Source: Hymenobacter setariae
GTDB lineage: Bacteria > Bacteroidota > Bacteroidia > Cytophagales > Hymenobacteraceae
Direction: 5' to 3'
DNA: 64,000 nt
NCBI RefSeq assembly: GCF_007713685.1
Contig: NZ_VMRJ01000003.1
Span: 558,001 to 622,000 of the forward strand
In this document: positions 42,431 to 49,997 of the stretch, one piece after another
How positions within the stretch are numbered: position 1 is the stretch's first letter
How the letters are laid out: every line of letters starts with the position of its first letter
Position numbers and translations under genes: made by a program
The notes under the pieces: generated by a model
Seen by the model: only the letters and a program-made list of their open reading frames with translations
Database searches by the model: none
Told to the model about the DNA's origin: nothing

Positions 42431-42488
42431 TTAACTGCGCGGTGAAATAGCAACACCAGCAAGTTAAGAAACTATCGGCTAACGACGC

Positions 42489-42713
42489 TTAGTCGTTCTC
42501 CCAGCCGCTGCCGCCGATTTTGCTCGAGGTAGCATCATTTTCCCAGCCGCTGCCGCCGATTTTGCTCGAAGTGGCATCATTTTCCCAGCCGCTACCGCCA
42601 ATTTGGGTCGAAGTAGCGTCGTTCTCCCAGCCGCTGCCGCCGATTTTAGTAGCAGGTGCATCGCCAGTGAGGGTAGCGAACTGAATCAGGGCGATGATAA
42701 AGAGGTCAAACAT
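42489..42713 (-). CDS. Four-repeat small peptide gene (IGGSGWEND repeats)
   Basis: A 74-residue protein. Residues 1-18 (MFDLFIIALIQFATLTGD) are hydrophobic without a basic start, more leader-like than a standard signal peptide. The rest is four units of 14 residues, each ending in the invariant core IGGSGWEND, separated by APATK, ATSTQ, ATSSK and ATSSK, and the protein stops right after the last END. The units differ at many silent positions while the core is unchanged, so the peptide sequence is under selection. No known family matches. It is 58 bases upstream of the peptide importer operon. It could be a secreted multi-copy signal peptide, a multi-core modified peptide, or a small structural protein; no modification enzyme is adjacent. 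Confidence 0.75.
   Translation of the reverse strand: MFDLFIIALIQFATLTGDAPATKIGGSGWENDATSTQIGGSGWENDATSSKIGGSGWENDATSSKIGGSGWEND
42492..42659 (-). repeat. Four tandem 42-base coding repeats
   Basis: Units 42492-42533, 42534-42575, 42576-42617 and 42618-42659, each exactly 42 bases, so the frame is kept. Differences between units are mostly silent inside the IGGSGWEND codons and amino-acid changing in the spacer codons. There are no unique spacers, so it is not a CRISPR array. Confidence 0.9.
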
Positions 42714-43092
42714 GGTAGAGATGTTAAGAGGGTTGTGAAATTGTTGCGGTGATTAACTGTGACAAAATTCCGCTACCCAGGAGCCTCCTTAAAGGACAGT
42801 CTTACAGAAAACAAGACAATGTTTTAAATAAGATTTTTTATAACTCATTATAGGCAGTGCCGCAAATGTAGATGATGCACTGCAATAAAAGCGCTACAGT
42901 TGAACCCATTTTTTGCAAAAAAAAGTGGAAATTGTGACATCGCTTCGAGGAAGAAATCACACTTTTCCATATTACAAAATTCCTGTTTGGGTCTAAAGTC
43001 AGCAAGGACATTTTACTTCTTTTTTTGCGTGCTACTTTTAGGGTAATTATGAACGCGATACTGCGCTATTAGCCTATTAACACGCTTTTCCT
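42714..43092. other. Divergent intergenic region with a candidate -7 box
   Basis: AT-rich 379-base region between the repeat-peptide gene (minus) and the helical protein gene (plus). A minus-strand box TACATTTG (42863-42870) matches TAnnTTTG and would give the peptide gene a leader of about 145 bases. On the plus strand TACTTTTA (43033-43040) is a near match ahead of the 43093 gene. No hairpin or palindrome stands out. Confidence 0.45.
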
Positions 43093-44601
43093 ATGAAGGA
43101 AATCGCAAATCTGGCCCGAATTGTGACATTGCGCCGCCTCAAAAATGAGCCCTTGCTCGATTTGAATGGGAAGCAGCCAGGCAAAGAAGTACAACTGGCT
43201 ACGTTGCTAGCGGCAGACGTAAATGTAACAGCCCTAGGCCTCGTTAAGCAACTGTATGGCAAGCACACAAGCGCTAACCAAACAGCCTTTCTGCGACTAC
43301 GCGTCAGGGTGCAGGACAAGCTGCTGAATCATCTTTTCTTTCTCGACCACTCTGACACGCGACTTTTCGTTGCTCGTCGCTACGAGTTAGAATGCCTTGA
43401 CTTGCTGCACAAAGTAACTATCCTGTACCTAGAAGGAGAGTACGTACTCAGCGAGCGCCTGCTGAGGCGCTGCTTGCGGGCGGCCGAAAAAGGCGAGTTT
43501 ATTAACTATGCTGAGCAGGCTTGCCACCGATTATGCACGCTATATGCTGGGCAGCGGCAGCAGCATAAATACACGGCTGCCACCAAAAAACTGCACAAGC
43601 TGCGTCAAATTCTGGCTTACGAACACGAGTCGGAGGAGCTAGCTACGCAAATCAGCCTCACCATGCGGCGGCCTGTAGCAGTGCGGCAGGCACTACTGCC
43701 TAAGATGGCGGCGCACCTAGAAAAAGCGCAGCTGCTGCATCAGAAAGCTAAAACTTTCACCACTTTTCTAACGCTCTACCGACTGCGCTTGGTGCAGGCT
43801 GGGCTCGCGGGTGACTATAACGAAATAATACGTTCGACTACGGCTGCCACACAGATGCTGCGTAAGGGTAAGCTTAATGAGCGTCGCTTTGACCAGCGGT
43901 TTAATCAGTTTATGAGCGTGTACGCGCACTTACGGGGGCGCCAGTACACGGCAGGGCTGAAGCTTGCTGAAGAGTACGCCGCCAATTTGCACCCTACCTC
44001 CAACAACTGGTTTTACTATTACGAGCACTACATTTTACTTGCGTTGCACGCTGGCGAATACGACAAAGCATTGCTGCTGCTACATACCGTGCATAAAAAC
44101 CCTTCGCTCTCAAAGCAGCGCCCAGCAGCGCAAGAGCGGTGGGGTTTGCTACAAGCCTATGTAGAGTTTGTGCAGCCGCCCGATAAAATACCCCTGCGTC
44201 GCCGCAACCAACTAGCCATATTTGCCGCGCTAACCGTGCCTGAATACGCCCGCGATAAGCGTGGCTATAATGTGGCCATTCTTGTTTTTCAGCTGCTTCA
44301 CTACTTGCGGCAGCGGTCGCTAGAGCCAGTACTGACGCGCCTCGAGCGCCTGCGCAAATACCAGCAGCGCCACCTGCGCGATGCAGCCACCTTACGTAGC
44401 CGGCTGCTGCTGCGCTTGTTGCTGCTGCTGCCTGAGGGCGAGTTTGACCCCACTGCACTGGCGAAGCGGGGGCAAAACCTACTAGCGCAGCTAAGCCAAG
44501 CCCCAATGGTGGGCGAGGCCGATGCCGAAATTGAAATCATTCCCTACGAGCAAGTGTGGACGCTCGTCTTGGATATTCTGCGTAGTGGAGCGCCGGAATG
44601 A
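43093..44601 (+). CDS. Large all-helical protein of unknown family
   Basis: A 502-residue protein without signal peptide or membrane segment. Its make-up (Leu, Ala, Arg, Gln, Tyr-rich amphipathic helices, for example YELECLDLLHKVTILYLEGE, FLTLYRLRLVQAGLAGDYNE, YYEHYILLALHAGEYDKALL) suggests TPR-like or other helical repeats. The N-terminus has KNEPLLDLNGKQPGKEVQLA and FLRLRVRVQDKLLNHLFFLD, which may be a separate domain. I see no helix-turn-helix or catalytic motif. It is divergent from the repeat-peptide gene, so a role as peptide sensor is tempting but only inferred. Its stop is two bases from the end of the convergent PKD gene. Confidence 0.85.
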   Translation: MKEIANLARIVTLRRLKNEPLLDLNGKQPGKEVQLATLLAADVNVTALGLVKQLYGKHTSANQTAFLRLRVRVQDKLLNHLFFLDHSDTRLFVARRYELECLDLLHKVTILYLEGEYVLSERLLRRCLRAAEKGEFINYAEQACHRLCTLYAGQRQQHKYTAATKKLHKLRQILAYEHESEELATQISLTMRRPVAVRQALLPKMAAHLEKAQLLHQKAKTFTTFLTLYRLRLVQAGLAGDYNEIIRSTTAATQMLRKGKLNERRFDQRFNQFMSVYAHLRGRQYTAGLKLAEEYAANLHPTSNNWFYYYEHYILLALHAGEYDKALLLLHTVHKNPSLSKQRPAAQERWGLLQAYVEFVQPPDKIPLRRRNQLAIFAALTVPEYARDKRGYNVAILVFQLLHYLRQRSLEPVLTRLERLRKYQQRHLRDAATLRSRLLLRLLLLLPEGEFDPTALAKRGQNLLAQLSQAPMVGEADAEIEIIPYEQVWTLVLDILRSGAPE

Positions 44602-44603
44602 CC

Positions 44604-45200
44604 CTAGGGTACCACTACTACTTCGCGAGTGGCACAGTGGCTATCGGCACAATCGCCGGGGCCATAGCCGCGCAGGCTCAGGCGCACCGCGTAGCGGCCC
44701 GCCCGGCGAAAAGTATGCTCTATGCGATGGCCCTGCTGGGTGGTGCCATCGCGAAAATCCCAGATATAAGCAATGTTCTGGCACGTGGGTAGGCCCGAGT
44801 CTAAGGCATCAAAGGCAATAGCCTGACCCACGTGCACGGTGGTAGCCGGGAAGCTAAAGTTGATAACGGGCTGCGTTACTAGGTCCACCTCAAAGGTCTT
44901 TTCGGCCCGGCGCACTTCGCCCGTCGCGGAGACCTCGACATCAAGCACTACTTGGTAGCGGGCCCGCCGCTTGTAGCAATGGTTGATAGTGAAACCGCTG
45001 AGCGTGGTGCTGTCGCCCATGTGCCAGCGGTATACTAGATTGCCCGCGGCGGCATCAACAGAGCGGCTCGCGTCAAAATCGACGCATAGCTGTGGCAGTA
45101 AGGGCGGGCCACAGTCGGCAGCGGCCGACTGGGCGTGGGCCGCATGCCAAGTGCTGGCCCCAAGAGCCGCGGCACACACCAAAACACGAAAAAAACGCAT
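44604..45200 (-). CDS. Secreted PKD-domain protein
   Basis: A 198-residue protein with a signal peptide (VLVCAAALGASTWHAAHAQS) and two PKD-type beta domains: VYRWHMGDSTTLSGFTINHC with YKRRARYQVVLDVEV (about 55-105), and YIWDFRDGTTQQGHRIEHTF with RRAGRYAVRLSLRG (about 144-180). PKD domains mediate protein or sugar contacts outside the cell. No sorting domain of the type IX system is present. Downstream of the response regulator gene. Confidence 0.85.
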   Translation of the reverse strand: MRFFRVLVCAAALGASTWHAAHAQSAAADCGPPLLPQLCVDFDASRSVDAAAGNLVYRWHMGDSTTLSGFTINHCYKRRARYQVVLDVEVSATGEVRRAEKTFEVDLVTQPVINFSFPATTVHVGQAIAFDALDSGLPTCQNIAYIWDFRDGTTQQGHRIEHTFRRAGRYAVRLSLRGYGPGDCADSHCATREVVVVP

Positions 45201-45281
45201 ATATAGGATAAAAATAGCCGCCCTACTGTGGCCCTAACCCGGCTAGCGAGCAGGCAAATAAAGCCGTTAGGATAAGTATGC

Positions 45282-46049
45282 TTAGAGGCGATTGAGCCGC
45301 TGCAAGACGTTGCGCAAGTAGGTCTGGCCCACAGGGATATATTTGTCTCTGACTAGCAGAGAGTTGTCTTCCAGCGCTTGGATGCAGTTAATATTCGCAA
45401 TAAAGGAGCGATGGACGCGCAGGAATTGCGAGGGAGGAAACTTCTCTTCAATGGCCCGCATCGTGCTGTACACTATCAACTTGCTTTGGGTCGTGACGAT
45501 GTGTACGTAGTCACCTAGGGCCTCTACGTATTGCACCTCTCGAAAATCAACCCGCACTAGTTTGGTATCCATTTTCACAAACGTGAAGTCGGGTTCCGTT
45601 GTCGAAGTAGGCGTGGGGCTCAGCGTATCAGGCTCAGCCGTCCGCTCGGCCGTGATATTTTCAAGAACTTTCTGAGCAGCTTGCAAAAAGCGCGGATAGG
45701 ACAATGGCTTGAGCAGATAGTCAGCAACCGCGAATTCGAACGCTTGTACCGCGTAGTGGTCGCTACTGGTGATGAGTACGACCTGTGGTAGCTCAGCTTG
45801 CAGGCGCAGTAGGTCGAGTCCTGACATCAAGGGCATCTCAATGTCTAAGAAAAGCACATCTATAGGTTCGGCTTGAGTGCGCAGTACCTCAGCGGCTTCC
45901 ATGCCACTGCTGCACGAGCCAACGGCTTGCAGAAAGGGGGTGTTGGCAATGCAGTTCAGCACTATTTGTACCGACAAAGGGTCATCGTCCACTACTAAAC
46001 AGCGCAGGGGAGGAAGGATGGGAGCAGGCTCTGGTAGCGTAGTAGGCAT
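45282..46049 (-). CDS. LytTR family response regulator
   Basis: A 255-residue transcription regulator. The receiver domain (about 12-130) has the acidic pair in CLVVDDDPLSV and the phosphorylation Asp in DVLFLDIEMPLMSG, with Lys in YLLKPLSYPRF. The LytTR DNA-binding domain (about 155-255) shows FVKMDTKLVRVDFREVQYVE, GDYVHIV and FLRVHRSFIANINCI. It is 173 bases downstream of the hybrid kinase gene on the same strand and is its likely output partner. Confidence 0.95.
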   Translation of the reverse strand: MPTTLPEPAPILPPLRCLVVDDDPLSVQIVLNCIANTPFLQAVGSCSSGMEAAEVLRTQAEPIDVLFLDIEMPLMSGLDLLRLQAELPQVVLITSSDHYAVQAFEFAVADYLLKPLSYPRFLQAAQKVLENITAERTAEPDTLSPTPTSTTEPDFTFVKMDTKLVRVDFREVQYVEALGDYVHIVTTQSKLIVYSTMRAIEEKFPPSQFLRVHRSFIANINCIQALEDNSLLVRDKYIPVGQTYLRNVLQRLNRL

Positions 46050-46222
46050 AGTAATACGGATGGTTTATAAAGGCTGTTAAGTAGAGGCGAAAAATTGTAT
46101 AAATTTAATGTGTGTTGCTATGTGTTAGCTACAAAAAGCGTAATCTTTTACGAAGTAAAAGTGAAGTTATGGTGTAGACGGTAAGTAGCTCCTGATTAAG
46201 AGCACCTAGTGGGCTGCATAGG

Positions 46223-49200
46223 CTAAGCGCGTTCTTCTAGGTGCGGATAAAGCTGCCCTAGCTGCTGCCGAATGGCGAGGAGCAATGGCTCGCAGTGCTG
46301 GCAATCGGCGCGGCGGGCACTGCGCTCTAGCTCATCTAGCTGAGTATGAAGCACCGGCACCCCGAAATAAGCTACTTGGCCCTTGAGCTTATGCGCTACC
46401 TGCGCGAGCTTATCGGCATCGTGGGGAAAAGCCGCGGTTAGGACCTCTTCTAAAGAGGGTGCTTCGCTCAAAAAAGTATTGACAATCTGCTTAATAAAAG
46501 CCTCGTTGCCACAGGCCAGTTCTTCGAGTAGCTGCCAATCGGGGCGCAGTATAGGAAGGGGGACAGCTGCAGGTTCGCCTAAGTTGGATTGCGTTGCTAC
46601 CGCATCGGTAGAGGCTGTGGGCTGCCGGCCAGTGAAGTAGGCCAACCGTGCATGTAGCAAGGCAGGGTCGAAGGGCTTGGCGAGCGTATCGTTCATACCA
46701 GCGGATAGGGCCAGGCCACGGTCTTCGGGCAGCACCGAGGCTGTGAGACCAATAATGGGCAGGCGCCGCTCGTCGGGGAAAAACTCGCGCAGGGCCCGGG
46801 TGGCTGCGTAGCCATCGAGTTCAGGCATCTGCACATCCATCAGCACGGCGTCGAAGGGTTCGGCGGCTTGGGTGGCTTGCTCTACAGCCAGGCGCCCATT
46901 GGCGGCAATGACGACGTGCACGTTCCAGTTTTCCAGAGTTTTGCGCGCTACCAATTGGTTTAGCTCGTTGTCTTCGGCCACCAACACGCGCAGCATGGGC
47001 TCGAAGGCCGGTAGCGGACCCGTGTGCACCTCGGGCTGCGCCAGCGTGGCATCGGCGATGGGGTAGGTGAGCTCAAAAAAGAATTCTGAGCCTACGCCTT
47101 CGGTGCTACGCACGCTTAGCTGGCCACCATGCAACTGCACTAGATTGCGGGCGATGCTCAAGCCCAGGCCTGTGCCCCCAAACTCGCGAGTAGTGCTAGC
47201 GTTAGCCTGCGAAAAGTCTTCGAAGATGGCGTTGAGCTTCGTGGCGGCGATACCAATGCCAGTGTCTTGCACCGCAAAGCGCAGCGCCACGTGTGAGGCA
47301 TCGGGGGCGGGGGGCACTGCAAGATTGACTTGCACTGACACGCTGCCCTGGCGTGTAAACTTTAGCGCGTTACTGACTAGGTTTATCAGTACTTGCTGCA
47401 GGCGGGTAGGGTCGCCGAGTACAGCGGCGGGTACTTCGGGCGCTACCTCTATCGTTAGCTGTAAGCCTTTGCTATCGGCCGCGTAGCGAAACATAGTGCT
47501 GAGGCGGCGTACCGCATCGGGTAGGCGGAAGGGAATCTGCTCCAGCGTCAGCTTGCCGGCCTCCATTTTAGAGGAGTCCAGAATATCATTAAGAATGACC
47601 AGCAAGTTCTGTGACGAGGAGCCGATGGCCGTGAGATACTCAGCTTGCTCGCGGGTAGGCTGCGTATTTTGAAGCAGGTTGGTGAGGCCAATAACGGCGT
47701 TCATTGGGGTGCGAATTTCGTGGCTCATATTGGCCAGAAATTGGGCTTTAGCCCGGCGCGAGGCCTCGGCCGCATCGCGGGCCACGAGTAGCTCCCCGTT
47801 CATTTGCTCGATGTGCGCGTTTTTTTGGCGAAGCTCGCTGGTGCGCTGGCGTACCGTGCGCTCGAGGTGGGCGCGCTGGTGGCGCAGCAGGCGCTCGCGG
47901 CCCCGCACCACTAGCACAGCCCCGCTCAGCACGGCCAGCGCCCCTAGGGCCAGTACCCAGGGCTGCTGCCACCACGGCGTGGCGATGCTAAAAGGAGTGC
48001 TAACCACCGGGCTCCAGGCAGTGGCGGCTGGGCTGGCGTAGCGAGCTCGCACCTCGAGTAAGTAGCTACCTGCGCCCAAGCCTACAAATTGGGCCTCGCC
48101 TGCTGGGCTAGGGCGGCTCCAATCGGTAGAAAGACCGTGTAACCGGTATTGGTAGAGCAATGGGGCATCACCTGCCGCTAAGCTCAGACCTTGAAAAGTG
48201 AAGCTGACGCGGTGCTGCTGCGCCGAAAGCTCGCCGATAGCGGTGGGCAAACGGCTTTCACCGTCTACTTCGGCGCCGGTGAGGGCCAAGCTAGGTGAGG
48301 CTGCCGTGCGCGCAAACCAGGCTAGCAGCGCCTGCACATCTAGGCGGAGTAGTCCGGCTTGGGTGGCTACCCAGGCAGTAGGCTGGCGCCCATTTAACAC
48401 TGCTGCAGCAGGCAGGAAATTGCGGGCTAAAAGGCGAATGGAGCGCCCCGTGCGCCGCCGGGTATCAAGCAAGGTGAGTGCTTGCGGGTGCACCAGCAGC
48501 AAGTACTCACCTAGGGGCGCCATAGCTAGGGTATAATCGTCGAATGAGCCAGCAGGCCCCGTTCCTGAATTAGAGAACCGACTAGCGCCTGCAGGTAGGT
48601 AGTAAAGCCCCTGACCCTCGGTGCCCACCCAAATGGTGCCTAGGTTGTCTTCGCTCAGGGTATTGACTGCCAAGCCACTGGCGTGCACTCGGTAATGCCG
48701 AAAGCGGCGGCTCCTCGGTTCCCAAGCCGAGAGGCCAGTGCCGTGCGTACCTATCCACACACGGCCGGTGCGGTCGGCTAGTAGCGCGTAAATCTGATTG
48801 TGCAGCAGGCCGTTGGCTGTCGTGAAATGCACGGCGGGTAGCGAAGCCACCCCACTGCTCGACAGCGGCAGGTAATAGATGCCATCGGCCACGGTGCCCA
48901 CCCATAGCCCCGACCCTGGCGCGTATGCCAGGGCCGCTACTGCTAGTCCCGGTGGCAAGCCCAGCACTCGGGCAGCTGGGGCGCCGGGTTTAGCGGCCGT
49001 CCACACGCCCCCTTGTTCCCGGCCTTCCCACACGCCCCCTCCTAGAGCGGCCGGCCGGGGCAAAAAGGTGCGTACTGGTGCTGCTAGCAGGCCACTACTG
49101 CCGGCGCTGGCCAGCGTATGCACAGGGTTATCAAGCAGGAAAAAGCGCGAGCCTGCCGCTCCCCAAATAGCCGTAGCCGCGCCGGCCAGGAGCGCTGGTG

Positions 49201-49852
49201 CTAGCGTAGTGCCCGCCGCAGCATAGTTAGTAGGCAGCGGTACTAGGGTCACGAACCGGTCGCTATGCCGCCACAGGCCCTGGCCGGAGGTGCCCAGCCA
49301 GGCATTGCCATCCCGGTCTTCGAGCAGGCAGCTCGGGGTGACATCGGCGGGCAGCGGCAGCGGGTAGCGGCGCAGATAGGCACGCAGGCGTGCCGTGTCG
49401 GGCGCCGGGGGGCCGGGGGCTGGTGGGCGCCAGCCCTGGGGCAGGGCTACCGTAGCCGCTACGGCTTGGAAATTGGCACCCGGAGTGGCACGTAGCGAGC
49501 GCCCTCCCTCGCGATGCGCCACCCACAAGCGGCCAGTACTAGGCTCTTCCCATAGGCCGGTTACGAAGTCTTCGGCAAGGCCATCGTGGGTGGTGAGCGT
49601 GACAAAGCGAGCGCCATCATACCGCACTAAGCCCTCGGCGGTACCTAGCCACAGGTAGCCTTGCCGGTCTTGTAAGAGGCAGTAAATAAACGTCTGGCTA
49701 AGGCCATCGGCGGGCCCAAACTGGCGCACGAATGCGTGGGGCGCCGGCAGCGGCGTGGCACGCGCGGGCCCGCCCAGCACAAGCAGGCAGAACACCGCCG
49801 CCAACCAGCGAAGACGGGTAGTAAGTACAACAACTACAGAACAAACGCGCAC
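46223..49852 (-). CDS. Hybrid sensor histidine kinase with beta-propeller sensor, receiver and HPt domains
   Basis: A 1209-residue membrane protein. After a signal (LRWLAAVFCLLVLGGPARAT) come two-component propeller repeats (FGPADGLSQTFIYCLLQDRQ, GYLWLGTAEGLVRYDG; HNQIYALLADRTGRVWIGTH), a Y_Y_Y domain (VSFTFQGLSLAAGDAPLLYQ), one membrane helix (about 620-640), a coiled segment, HisKA with AQFLANMSHEIRTPMNAVIG, the ATPase domain (LINLVSNALKFT, GTGLGLSIARN), a receiver (VLVAEDNELN, AVLMDVQMPELDG) and a C-terminal HPt with the His in AHKLKGQVAYFG. Unlike Bacteroides one-protein regulators it has no AraC-type output, so it must signal to a separate regulator. It starts at GTG 49852. Confidence 0.93.
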   Translation of the reverse strand: MRVCSVVVVLTTRLRWLAAVFCLLVLGGPARATPLPAPHAFVRQFGPADGLSQTFIYCLLQDRQGYLWLGTAEGLVRYDGARFVTLTTHDGLAEDFVTGLWEEPSTGRLWVAHREGGRSLRATPGANFQAVAATVALPQGWRPPAPGPPAPDTARLRAYLRRYPLPLPADVTPSCLLEDRDGNAWLGTSGQGLWRHSDRFVTLVPLPTNYAAAGTTLAPALLAGAATAIWGAAGSRFFLLDNPVHTLASAGSSGLLAAPVRTFLPRPAALGGGVWEGREQGGVWTAAKPGAPAARVLGLPPGLAVAALAYAPGSGLWVGTVADGIYYLPLSSSGVASLPAVHFTTANGLLHNQIYALLADRTGRVWIGTHGTGLSAWEPRSRRFRHYRVHASGLAVNTLSEDNLGTIWVGTEGQGLYYLPAGASRFSNSGTGPAGSFDDYTLAMAPLGEYLLLVHPQALTLLDTRRRTGRSIRLLARNFLPAAAVLNGRQPTAWVATQAGLLRLDVQALLAWFARTAASPSLALTGAEVDGESRLPTAIGELSAQQHRVSFTFQGLSLAAGDAPLLYQYRLHGLSTDWSRPSPAGEAQFVGLGAGSYLLEVRARYASPAATAWSPVVSTPFSIATPWWQQPWVLALGALAVLSGAVLVVRGRERLLRHQRAHLERTVRQRTSELRQKNAHIEQMNGELLVARDAAEASRRAKAQFLANMSHEIRTPMNAVIGLTNLLQNTQPTREQAEYLTAIGSSSQNLLVILNDILDSSKMEAGKLTLEQIPFRLPDAVRRLSTMFRYAADSKGLQLTIEVAPEVPAAVLGDPTRLQQVLINLVSNALKFTRQGSVSVQVNLAVPPAPDASHVALRFAVQDTGIGIAATKLNAIFEDFSQANASTTREFGGTGLGLSIARNLVQLHGGQLSVRSTEGVGSEFFFELTYPIADATLAQPEVHTGPLPAFEPMLRVLVAEDNELNQLVARKTLENWNVHVVIAANGRLAVEQATQAAEPFDAVLMDVQMPELDGYAATRALREFFPDERRLPIIGLTASVLPEDRGLALSAGMNDTLAKPFDPALLHARLAYFTGRQPTASTDAVATQSNLGEPAAVPLPILRPDWQLLEELACGNEAFIKQIVNTFLSEAPSLEEVLTAAFPHDADKLAQVAHKLKGQVAYFGVPVLHTQLDELERSARRADCQHCEPLLLAIRQQLGQLYPHLEERA

Positions 49853-49997
49853 GAGCCAGGCGCTGGCCTATTGCCAGCCATCTTATCTAGGTCTGCAAAT
49901 TAGCCAAGTGCTCTGAGGAAGAGCTAGTGAGCAAGCCCAGTGGGTGGGTTTGCTCGTTCAGTGCAGTCTATTTGTTGCTGAGCATTACTAGTTCCGC

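Noticed and set aside
42492-42659. Tandem 42-base repeats considered as a CRISPR array or minisatellite
   Set aside because: The units are contiguous with no unique spacers, keep one reading frame and vary mainly at silent positions in the core codons, so they are coding repeats.
42479-42661. Second minus-strand frame across the 42-base repeats (Ala/Arg/Lys-rich)
   Set aside because: It is a frame-shifted shadow; silent-change pattern and conserved core support the 42489-42713 frame.
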